A DNA stretch of 64,000 bases, taken from positions 1-64,000 of the forward strand of contig CAJUET010000011.1 of NCBI GenBank assembly GCA_910585595.1, written 5' to 3'. Both the position numbers and the translations under genes were made by a program. Positions 36,015 to 42,957 of the stretch are shown here, piece by piece. This DNA is from an uncultured Christensenella sp. (GTDB lineage: Bacteria > Bacillota > Clostridia > Christensenellales > Borkfalkiaceae). The notes under the pieces were generated by a model that was given only the letters and a program-made list of their open reading frames with translations, ran no database searches and had not been told where the DNA came from. Positions within the stretch are counted from its first letter, which is position 1; the number at the start of each line of letters is the position of its first letter.

Positions 36015-36326
36015 CTCCGAAAGCGCAATTCCCTCTTCGAGTCCGGATATCACGGAGGAAACCTTAAAATCGATCGCTTCCATCTTTTTATTCAATTCAT
36101 TTTTAAGATCGTTTACATCTTCCCGCTTTTCGTTCTCACGACGCGCTTCCCGCCAGCGTTTCAGTTCCGAAACGCGATTCTGTTCGTTGAACGCGATCCT
36201 CACGACAAGCACGATCAACAAAATAAGGACGATCGCCGCATACACGATCAACGCAATCTTACTTGTAAGAACACCGCTTATTTTGCCAAATACCTCGGCA
36301 GCGGAGTTCAAAAGGCAATTCGTCAT
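34839..36326 (-). CDS. Membrane-anchored McrB-like AAA ATPase, copy B
   Basis: The 495-residue protein has one N-terminal transmembrane segment (about 22-45), a basic, helical juxtamembrane region (KRWREARRENEKREDV) and then the motor identical to copy A (Walker A GMSGTGKTS, Walker B VTVLDEMN). The unrelated N-termini and identical motors suggest two anchors presenting the same ATPase, or subunits of one mixed ring. It overlaps the pseudoenzyme gene upstream by four bases (ATGA) and precedes the DUF2357-like gene by 9 bases. Confidence 0.88.
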   Translation of the reverse strand: MTNCLLNSAAEVFGKISGVLTSKIALIVYAAIVLILLIVLVVRIAFNEQNRVSELKRWREARRENEKREDVNDLKNELNKKMEAIDFKVSSVISGLEEGIALSEVTPMAGGDGKEKDEEEREEREEEQTEGPLEEGGSRFYMLTEIDKSYENYERPEYNENIGLRELCEEFRKFSAGELKLYYDIEDIRRFIGAMAVTKLIILQGMSGTGKTSLAYAFGEFLRNKTVVVPIQPMWKERTDLVGYYNEFTKKFNETTLLYKMYEANYNEEIYVTVLDEMNIARVEYYFAEFLSLLEIPNPDGRNLDVVADRREDDPKLLQKNGKLRLPTNMWFVGTANNDDSTFSISDKVYDRAMVLNLDKKATPFEAEGSSMKISSTHLTELMEKAQREYEISDRNVRRIKKLDEYMIKTFHITFGNRIMKQIRSYVPVLVGCGGTEEEALDDILSRKVFRKLESKNPVYVKQMAEGLCGYLDELFGEDKLPLCKETVRLIEQNV

Positions 36327-39300
36327 CTGTTACCACCTCTGCCGCGGTTTCCCCATTCGTCCGTCGGAAAATTTGTATAATTCCCGTAACCGTCGTTCTG
36401 ATACACGTCACGATAGCTACCGTAACTTCCGTAACTACCGAATTCATCATCCGAAGCGCCGTAACCGTCGTTTCCGTAAGAATTTTCCTGATAAGCATTC
36501 TGACCGTAGTCATCCTGATATCCTTGACCGCCGTTGTAATCGCCGTTCTGATACGTATCGTTCAGATTCTCGTAAGCGGACGCATCGTATGCGGGAATTT
36601 CGCTCCCATACCCGTTAAAATCGGTATTATCCGCCGCTCTTTCAAAAACTGTTTCTTCGGCGGCTTCTTCAATGTCCTCTCCTGCAAAGATAGATTCCAA
36701 TGTCGGCACTTCTTCTTCGTAATCTTCTTCGTAGTCCGATTCAGAAGCCTGAGCCTCTTCAGCGGCACCTTCTTCCCGAACGGAATCGGAGAAATACTCC
36801 TCTTCTGCGGGACGTTCTTCACGCTCTTCAAAGACAACCTCCGAAGGATGCACCTCTTCAGCGGAAGTCTCGGCAAAAATAGATTCCACTGTCGGCACTT
36901 CTTCCGCCGCTTCTTCCTCGTAAACAGGTTCGGAGACTTCCTCTTTCTCGGAAAACGATTCTTCGCCTTTAAAATCCGGCGTATAGAACGTGTTGCCCGC
37001 TTTTTCTTCCGCCTTCTGAGGACGTTCAGAAAGCAGTTTTTGCACCTTAACGAGTTCTTCGTCGGGGAAAAGCTTTTGCATATAATCGGAAAACACAGTA
37101 ATTCCGTCCTCCTGTTCGTACAGGCGCGACGTCTTTAAAAACGGAACTATTTTAAAGCGCAACAGGGAAGTGAGCGCTTCGCTCTCCGCTGCGCCGCACG
37201 CCATTAAAACGGACGTAAATTTTTCCGCCATAAGGGTATTTTTATTTCCGAACCGAAGGCGTTCGTTAGCGTTGACGAAATCGAAGAGTTCGTCGATTTT
37301 GCGCCAATTCTTTTCGGAAAGGAAAAACTTTTCGCGAGCCTCGCGGACGAGTGCGCACATATTCGGATAGGAAATAGACTTCTCCGCTGTTTTTTCCTCT
37401 CCCGTAAACGCTTCGCGGCGAATAGATATGTCGATCTGAAACGACGCATTAAGCACATTGCGCGGAAGCTCAGTTTCCATACCGTTTTCCTTGGCAAACA
37501 GAATCGCACAGAAATTTTGAGGGATCGTCAATTTAACGTCGTCATTGAAAACGATCTTGTGCTCTTCCGTGGGCGCGGCGGCAAAATCGATGATTTCCGC
37601 AAACCAATCGGGAAGATTCTTGGAGTCCACGTTGCCGATCACTGCAACGGCGTTTTTATTGTGCCTGCGCGACGCATCGTTTAAGGCGTTCGTAAACAGC
37701 GAGAACATATTTCTGCCTGCGTTTTGCTGCCACAAAAGATCTTCTACCGTGTTCCAACTGTCCTCCGCAACGGAAACTCCGAGTCCGCCGAAGTAGTTGT
37801 TGAGCGCAGTCATAAATTCGGGCAACAGTTCTTGATTTTTAGAAGTGACAAGAACGAGCCTCGAAGAAGCAATCGCCGCAAGCAATCTCCGCGCAGATCC
37901 CGCCCCGACGTTGATTCCCTGTTCCATAAAGAACTGGCGAAAAGACTGATAAGTTTTTTCAAAGGAATTCGATTCGGGATAGTCGCTCGGCTTATCGAGC
38001 GAAGGACGCGATACGGGTTTGGAAGCAGCAGTTTCTTTTTCCGACTTTTCTTCTTTTTTCTTTTCAGCGGCTTTTGCCTGTTCTGCTTTGCACACCTCTT
38101 CGTTCTTTTCCCGCTCCGCGCACTCTTTTTCCTCTTTAAACGCCTCAGCTTCCTGCTGTGCTTTTTGCGCCTTTATTTTTTCTTTTACGGGATCCGGATA
38201 GGTCAATTTTGCAATTTCCACAAATTCCCCGACTTGATCGAGCATATCGGTCAAAGTATCGGTAACCGGCACATATGCTTTTTTCCGTTTCATGCAAACA
38301 AAGACGATAAAGAAGATCAACAGACCGTCCATGACGCCCGTAATCGAACCGGTAAGCGCATAGAAAATAACTGTCCTCTCCACGGGAATAAAACCAGCGA
38401 ATAGGAGCATCGCCATAACCGCATTAAAGTAAATAAAAGACGACAAAATCAAAAAGAGCTTCATTCCGAAGGAGATACCTCTTTTTTCTTCCAGACCCCG
38501 CGATTCCGAGAATGCGACTTTCGCTCCGTTAGCAACGGTTTCGGAAATCGTATTCGTGAATTTGTCTCCGTCATCTGCGGCAATCCTCACTGTGCCCGTC
38601 AGCTTATCCAAAAGTACGCTCTCCGAGACAAACAAATTGTATTCGCCGCCCTGTGTACGGTACTTCTTTTTCGCAGCGTCGTAATAGCGGAACGTGTTTT
38701 CTGTAAAGGGAATTCTTACGCGAACCGCGTCGCCCATCTTGATAAATTCCTTTTGGAAACCCTTTAAACACTTATATGAATACAACGATCCGTCTTTTTG
38801 AATATAGAGTTGAACGATCGCAAAAGCATCGTAATTGCCCTTATTCTCTACAACAAGGGTCACGCCGCCTTCGTCGATTTCAAGATCGCGATAGGCAAAA
38901 GTCGTATATGTAAGACCGTATCCCAAGGGATATCCGCCGGAAGGCTCGGTCAGTTTTCCGCAAGGGCTGTATGCGCCCGTGATCAGATCGAATACCGCGC
39001 CTGCCGCCTCTTGTCCGCCGCGCCCCGTATAGAGCACCGCCTGACATCCGTTTGCAAATTTCGTATCGATGCAACGATCCGCCGAAATTACGGCAACGAC
39101 TTTCAAATTCCAGCCCAAAAGAGCCTTTACAAGCAGTCTTTGATTTTCGGGAAGTTCTTTCGTTTCGGGCTCCGCGGAAAGAAATACGATTGCGGCGTCC
39201 GCATCGGAGGCGAGCCGCGCCGCATTCGAAACGAGTTCTTCGTTCACTCCTTCGCCCTTACGATAGCCCGCGGCGTAACCCGTTACATTCAATTCTTCAT

Positions 39301-40366
39301 ATTCTTTTGCAACGTCGATAGGAAGCCGTTTTCTTGTAGGCTTACAGGAGAAATTTTCCTGTTGAAAATCAAAATTCTCCAAATACTCGCCGATCAGCGC
39401 AACTTTTGTTCCGCGCTTTAATGGAAGGAAGTTTTGGTTTTTCAAGAGCACAATGCTCTCTCTTGCCGCCTTTCTTGCAAGCAGACAACGCCCTTCCTCT
39501 TCCTGTTTTTCTTTTTTGAGTTCCAACGCAGATTTTTCCGCAATAAATTCAATTTGCGCATTCTTTCTCTTTTTCAGATAGTTGATTACTCGGTCGCACG
39601 CATTGTCAATAAGCCCCTCGTCGAAAATGTCCAAAATCTGCGCACGACGGTCGAGTTCTTTCATGCTGAGCCTGTTCTCTTTGTACTCGCCGAAAGCCAC
39701 TCTATAATTTTTAATGCGTACGTCGATAAAATTCAAAAGATCGGTAAAAAAATCTTCTTTCAGATAAACAAATGCACAACCGACAAAAAAGTAACGCGCC
39801 GCCTCCTCGGGCGAAGAAGCAACGCCGTATACAAGTCCGTGGAACTCCTGATTCTTCAAATACAATTCCGCATCCTCAACGCGCTCCGCGATCAAAACAT
39901 CGGGAGCACCCTCTTCGAGCAACGTATCGGTAAAGTTTTTACGGAGCAATTCTTCTCCGAAAGATGCAGCCACGACACGGTGCGCCGTAGGCTGTTTATC
40001 CCGAACGCCCTTGTTCTTTGCAGAGAGATACTGAGCGGAAAGAAAATGTGACGATGACAGATTTACAGACTTTGGATCGTTGCAAGAAAAATAGCCGTCG
40101 TAGACGTCTTGCTTTTTTGCCTCTTCCCCCGCGCTTGCAAAAACCTTTTCGACAAGCTCCGTATTCCAGGACGAAGCAAGCGTGCGGTCAGAAGGAAACT
40201 GCGTTAACACGGCGTCAGCGTTCTCACGAAAAGGTCTCTCGCTGAAACGAATCACGGGAAACTCATAAACTCCCACAGGCGAGCTCTCGTAAAGACGCGC
40301 ACTTGTAACAAGCTTTAATTTCTGCTCCAACAGCATTTTGTAAATCAAACGTTCATTGTCTAACAT
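36323..40366 (-). CDS. Double pseudoenzyme: degenerate GH3-like module, two TM segments, degenerate AAA module, Gly/Tyr-rich tail
   Basis: Residues 1-290 follow the outline of a GH3 barrel (SSWNTELVEKVFASAGEEA early, EFHGLVYGVA where SDW with the nucleophile Asp should be). The catalytic Asp and the KHF motif are missing. Residues 300-460 match the GH3 C-terminal domain (TKVALIGEY, DADAAIVFLSAEPETKELPENQ, PLGYGLTYTTFAYRDLEI), and 475-600 are Fn3-like. Two transmembrane segments lie at 635-695, followed by a K/E-rich coiled coil. Residues 800-1100 are a clear relative of the neighbouring AAA motors (WFAEIIDFAA against YFAEFLSLLE, RLRFGNKN against HITFGNRI). Walker A reads VTSKNQELL and Walker B ends GNVD, so both are lost. 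The acidic tail ends in repeated YGSYGS/NDGYG motifs. There is no signal peptide, so both modules should face the cytosol. Confidence 0.82.
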   Translation of the reverse strand: MLDNERLIYKMLLEQKLKLVTSARLYESSPVGVYEFPVIRFSERPFRENADAVLTQFPSDRTLASSWNTELVEKVFASAGEEAKKQDVYDGYFSCNDPKSVNLSSSHFLSAQYLSAKNKGVRDKQPTAHRVVAASFGEELLRKNFTDTLLEEGAPDVLIAERVEDAELYLKNQEFHGLVYGVASSPEEAARYFFVGCAFVYLKEDFFTDLLNFIDVRIKNYRVAFGEYKENRLSMKELDRRAQILDIFDEGLIDNACDRVINYLKKRKNAQIEFIAEKSALELKKEKQEEEGRCLLARKAARESIVLLKNQNFLPLKRGTKVALIGEYLENFDFQQENFSCKPTRKRLPIDVAKEYEELNVTGYAAGYRKGEGVNEELVSNAARLASDADAAIVFLSAEPETKELPENQRLLVKALLGWNLKVVAVISADRCIDTKFANGCQAVLYTGRGGQEAAGAVFDLITGAYSPCGKLTEPSGGYPLGYGLTYTTFAYRDLEIDEGGVTLVVENKGNYDAFAIVQLYIQKDGSLYSYKCLKGFQKEFIKMGDAVRVRIPFTENTFRYYDAAKKKYRTQGGEYNLFVSESVLLDKLTGTVRIAADDGDKFTNTISETVANGAKVAFSESRGLEEKRGISFGMKLFLILSSFIYFNAVMAMLLFAGFIPVERTVIFYALTGSITGVMDGLLIFFIVFVCMKRKKAYVPVTDTLTDMLDQVGEFVEIAKLTYPDPVKEKIKAQKAQQEAEAFKEEKECAEREKNEEVCKAEQAKAAEKKKEEKSEKETAASKPVSRPSLDKPSDYPESNSFEKTYQSFRQFFMEQGINVGAGSARRLLAAIASSRLVLVTSKNQELLPEFMTALNNYFGGLGVSVAEDSWNTVEDLLWQQNAGRNMFSLFTNALNDASRRHNKNAVAVIGNVDSKNLPDWFAEIIDFAAAPTEEHKIVFNDDVKLTIPQNFCAILFAKENGMETELPRNVLNASFQIDISIRREAFTGEEKTAEKSISYPNMCALVREAREKFFLSEKNWRKIDELFDFVNANERLRFGNKNTLMAEKFTSVLMACGAAESEALTSLLRFKIVPFLKTSRLYEQEDGITVFSDYMQKLFPDEELVKVQKLLSERPQKAEEKAGNTFYTPDFKGEESFSEKEEVSEPVYEEEAAEEVPTVESIFAETSAEEVHPSEVVFEEREERPAEEEYFSDSVREEGAAEEAQASESDYEEDYEEEVPTLESIFAGEDIEEAAEETVFERAADNTDFNGYGSEIPAYDASAYENLNDTYQNGDYNGGQGYQDDYGQNAYQENSYGNDGYGASDDEFGSYGSYGSYRDVYQNDGYGNYTNFPTDEWGNRGRGGNR

Positions 40367-40427
40367 GAACTATACCTCTCAAACTGCACATAACAAGCAA
40401 ATTGAATATGCCTGCCAGTGTATTGTC

Positions 40428-40457
40428 ATTATAACTTCTATATGCCCTTTGTGTCAA
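40428..40457 (-). promoter_or_regulatory. Promoter of the ten-gene envelope operon
   Basis: Minus-strand TTGACA (40457-40452) and TATAAT (40433-40428) are separated by 18 bases, about 60 bases before the ATG at 40366. No other convincing promoter is visible in the short gaps down to 14611. The rest of the 373-base gap between 40366 and 40740 holds only the sigE terminator. Confidence 0.8.
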
Positions 40458-40618
40458 GAAAAAAGCATTTAATATCATAAAAAAATGCGATTGAAAAATT
40501 TATCTTTTTTATGTAAATTTTTACAGTCTTTTCTTCTGCTTTGGATGAGAATTCAACGATTTTCCTTGCGCACGCTTATCTATATATACCAACATTTTTA
40601 CGCTTCCAATTACAATAC

Positions 40619-40647
40619 AAAAAAATTCCGACTTTTATCGTCGGAAT
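40619..40647 (-). terminator. Terminator of spoIIGA-sigE
   Basis: The stem ATTCCGAC/GTCGGAAT has a 7-base loop and, on the minus strand, a run of seven T. It lies about 95 bases past the sigE stop. Confidence 0.85.
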
Positions 40648-40739
40648 CACAGTGATTTTTTGCGGATTTTCAATTGAAAATTTTGTAAAAAGTTAATAAA
40701 AAATTTTAATAATAGTTAGAATTTTTATTCAATATATTA

Positions 40740-41450
40740 TTAAACCAATTTGGAGATTTCTTTCTTTAACCGATCGATGATTTTCTTTTCAAGACGGGAT
40801 ATATAACTCTGTGAAATACCCAATTTATCGGCAACATCCTTCTGTGTCATCTCCTCCCCTCCCCCTAATCCGAAGCGCATAAACATGATTTTGCGCTCTC
40901 TGTCGGGCAATTTTTTCAACGCTTCCGCAAGCAACTCCTTTTCCACTCCTGACTCGATCCCACCGTAAACAGTATCGCTGTCCGTACCTAAAATGTCAGA
41001 CAAAAGCAATTCGTTTCCCTCGAAATCGGTGTTCAACGGCTCGTCGAAGGAGATTTCACTCTTAATTTTTACCGTCCTTCTCAGGTGCATTAAAATCTCG
41101 TTCTCGATGCAACGCGAAGCGTAGGTTGCAAGCTTGATATTTTTATCCGTGCGAAAGGAGTTGATCGCCTTAATAAGCCCGATCGTACCGATCGAAATAA
41201 GATCGTCGGAATCAACACCCGTATTTTCAAACTTACGAGAAATATATACGACAAGGCGCAAATTATGCTCTATAAGCTTTGCCTTGATCGCCTCGGTATC
41301 CTCCCCCGCTTCAAGCTTATTCAGCATTTCCGTTTCCTCTTCCGTAGAAAGCGGCAACGGAAGCGCCTCACTTCCGCATAGATAGTTTACGACGTTCTCG
41401 CTTGCCCTTATTTTTTCGAGCCATTTCTTTAATCTGAGTAACAGTTTCAT
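40740..41450 (-). CDS. sigE: RNA polymerase sporulation sigma factor, pro-sigma-E
   Basis: I place the start at 41450 (MKLLLRLKKW), because GGAGGGAGAAG precedes it and it gives the usual length of 236 residues. An upstream ATG at 41567 would add 39 residues unlike the family. The N-terminal pro-sequence is cleaved by SpoIIGA, followed by GSEALPLPLSTEEE typical of sigma-E. Region 2 is NLRLVVYISRKFENTGVDSDDLISIGTIGLIKAINSF in outline, and region 4 is DVADKLGISQSYISRLEKK. Sigma-E directs early mother-cell transcription in sporulation. The gene overlaps the end of spoIIGA by 83 bases. Confidence 0.95.
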   Translation of the reverse strand: MKLLLRLKKWLEKIRASENVVNYLCGSEALPLPLSTEEETEMLNKLEAGEDTEAIKAKLIEHNLRLVVYISRKFENTGVDSDDLISIGTIGLIKAINSFRTDKNIKLATYASRCIENEILMHLRRTVKIKSEISFDEPLNTDFEGNELLLSDILGTDSDTVYGGIESGVEKELLAEALKKLPDRERKIMFMRFGLGGGEEMTQKDVADKLGISQSYISRLEKKIIDRLKKEISKLV

Positions 41451-42249
41451 CTTCTCCCTCCAAGTTTGCCGTATGCAATATGAGATTGTACTCTTTTGAT
41501 TGGATATTACCCACCGTAACGTAAACGCTTTTACGGCGGACTTTTTTTTGTGCAAGTGCAACTTCAAGATCGCACTCGAATACGGGCGCTTCGCGGCTGC
41601 CGCTCACCGTGTTTACCGTCATTCTTCCCGCTTCCCTCCCGTTCCCGTGAAAGAGCGCGAGCGCAGTTAAGGCAGAAATCACTGAGACGGGCTTATTTCG
41701 AAAAGTCAAAAGATTTCCACTATCAGAAAATCCCGTTACGCGAACTGTTTTATTTCCCGCTGTAAGCACACATGAAAAGAGATTTCGTTTGATTCGGCGG
41801 TATCGGTAAAAATAGCGAATCGCAAAAAAGGCAAATACCGCAAACACCCCTGCACAGCCAAGCACAAGCGCAACGGGCGCACGCTCCACTAAAAAACCGT
41901 TCCCTTCCGCATATTCCGTCCCGAAAAAAGAGTACGCCGCCACGAGCAAGCCGCCGAATGCAAATGTCATTAAAAAAAACGCTGCGGCGGTAATCAGGTA
42001 CGCCTTCCCCTTCGCTTTTCTTACCGCAACGAGAGAAATTATAACGCCGCCCGCAATTTTTATCAGATACGCTGCCCAAACGGGAACTGTAAAAAGCGGA
42101 AATACGACCGCCTCTGCTGCACCGATTCCCGCCGCAAAAAACAAATTGAGCGGATAACACCTAACTCGCGCACATTTTAAGGCAAGGAACAACAGAAGCC
42201 CGTCGAGTATGAAATTTTCCAAAAACGCATACTCCCAATAGACGACCAT
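41368..42249 (-). CDS. spoIIGA: Sigma-E processing peptidase SpoIIGA
   Basis: I place the start at 42249 (MVVYWEYAFLENF), a typical SpoIIGA N-terminus with GGAAGGG upstream. The frame opens at 42333 but the added residues do not fit the family. Five transmembrane segments cover residues 8-150. The cytoplasmic protease half contains GFSDSGNLLT, whose Asp in DSGN corresponds to the catalytic aspartate of this unusual aspartic protease. SpoIIGA cleaves pro-sigma-E in the sporulation septum after a signal from the forespore. The gene order with sigE is canonical. Confidence 0.93.
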   Translation of the reverse strand: MVVYWEYAFLENFILDGLLLFLALKCARVRCYPLNLFFAAGIGAAEAVVFPLFTVPVWAAYLIKIAGGVIISLVAVRKAKGKAYLITAAAFFLMTFAFGGLLVAAYSFFGTEYAEGNGFLVERAPVALVLGCAGVFAVFAFFAIRYFYRYRRIKRNLFSCVLTAGNKTVRVTGFSDSGNLLTFRNKPVSVISALTALALFHGNGREAGRMTVNTVSGSREAPVFECDLEVALAQKKVRRKSVYVTVGNIQSKEYNLILHTANLEGEDETVTQIKEMARKNKGKRERRKLSMRK

Positions 42250-42509
42250 GATCCCTTCCGTGAAACTAATTATACGGGTTTTATCAGAGGAAAAACGAAG
42301 GAATTTTCGTCGTATTAAGTCGTAATCAGTCAATCCGCTATCCCATAGAGTTAGAGTTTATATACTTTTAACTTTATTTGTGTTGTCGGCATATAAGTCA
42401 AATTCGTTTCATAGAATAAGTTTGTCCTGTAAAAATATCTGTCAACAACTCACTTTTTCTGTGTTTTTTATATAAATAGATAACTTGAATTTACAAAGAA
42501 TCAAAAGAG

Positions 42510-42614
42510 TTATCCACAATTTCGCCATTTTATTCCACAATTCGACAAAGTTTTCCACATTTTTTTGCCGAAATCAAAAAAAGTTATCCACACTTGCAAA
42601 TTTTGTGTGGATAA
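42510..42614. other. Cluster of DnaA boxes in an AT-rich intergenic region
   Basis: There are three perfect TTATCCACA boxes: 42510-42518 (+), 42584-42592 (+) and 42606-42614 (-). Two near matches are at 42531-42539 (TATTCCACA) and 42551-42559 (TTTTCCACA). Sequence to the left (42360-42500) is very AT-rich, with no gene or clear promoter. Neither dnaA nor rpmH is nearby. The cluster could be a replication origin, a DnaA-titration site or a DnaA-regulated promoter region. Confidence 0.75.
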
Positions 42615-42637
42615 CCGATTTTCCATGCAAAAAACCC

Positions 42638-42666
42638 TTGACAAACCGCTATAAAGTAAGTATAAT
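42638..42666 (+). promoter_or_regulatory. Promoter of tRNA-Arg
   Basis: Perfect consensus TTGACA (42638-42643) and TATAAT (42661-42666) are separated by 17 bases. The promoter lies 16 bases before the tRNA and 24 bases after the last DnaA box. Confidence 0.9.
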
Positions 42667-42682
42667 AGTTAGGTATTCAGGC

Positions 42683-42759
42683 GCACCGTTAGCTAAGCTG
42701 GATATAGCGTCGGTCTACGGAACCGAAGGCCAGGAGTTCGAATCTCTTACGGTGCACCA
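42683..42759 (+). tRNA. tRNA-Arg(ACG), CCA encoded
   Basis: The acceptor stem GCACCGT pairs with ACGGTGC. The anticodon stem TCGGT/ACCGA encloses loop CTACGGA, giving anticodon ACG (read as ICG after deamination). The T loop is TTCGAAT, the discriminator is A and CCA is encoded. Length is 77 nt. Confidence 0.96.
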
Positions 42760-42765
42760 GAATGT

Positions 42766-42906
42766 AACCAGTCGAACCTCTTTGTAACATCCAAAGAGTT
42801 TTGGCTGGTTCTTTCCTTATTTTGATTGTTCAAAAATATTTTCTCGCCCCACCACAGTGTACCTATTCGAACTTTTTTGTGAACAGCAAAGAGTTTCGAG
42901 TAGGTA
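42766..42906 (+). repeat. Two related imperfect hairpins after tRNA-Arg
   Basis: Two inverted repeats share the same plan. The first runs 42766-42810 (outer arms AACCAG/CTGGTT) and the second 42860-42906 (outer arms TACCTA/TAGGTA). Each has an inner TCGAAC and CTTT/CAAAGAG pairing around a short loop. The inner parts are conserved while the outer arms vary in a compensating way. Confidence 0.65.
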
Positions 42907-42920
42907 TATTGTTATAAAAG

Positions 42921-42955
42921 CAAAATCCCGTCTCCTCTCGAGACGGGGTTTTTAT
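42921..42955. terminator. Bidirectional terminator between tRNA-Arg and the kinase gene
   Basis: The stem CCCGTCTC/GAGACGGG has AAAA before it and TTTTT after it. It lies immediately past the kinase stop at 42958 on the minus strand. Confidence 0.88.
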
Positions 42956-42957
42956 TG

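Noticed and set aside
41451..41567. Longer sigE start at 41567
   Set aside because: The extra 39 residues are unlike sigma-E and overlap spoIIGA coding sequence. The start at 41450 has a strong ribosome site and gives the family length.
42250..42400. Spo0A box or sigma-A promoter upstream of spoIIGA
   Set aside because: Only weak partial matches (TTGTCGG, TTGACT with a poor -10) are present, not enough to annotate.
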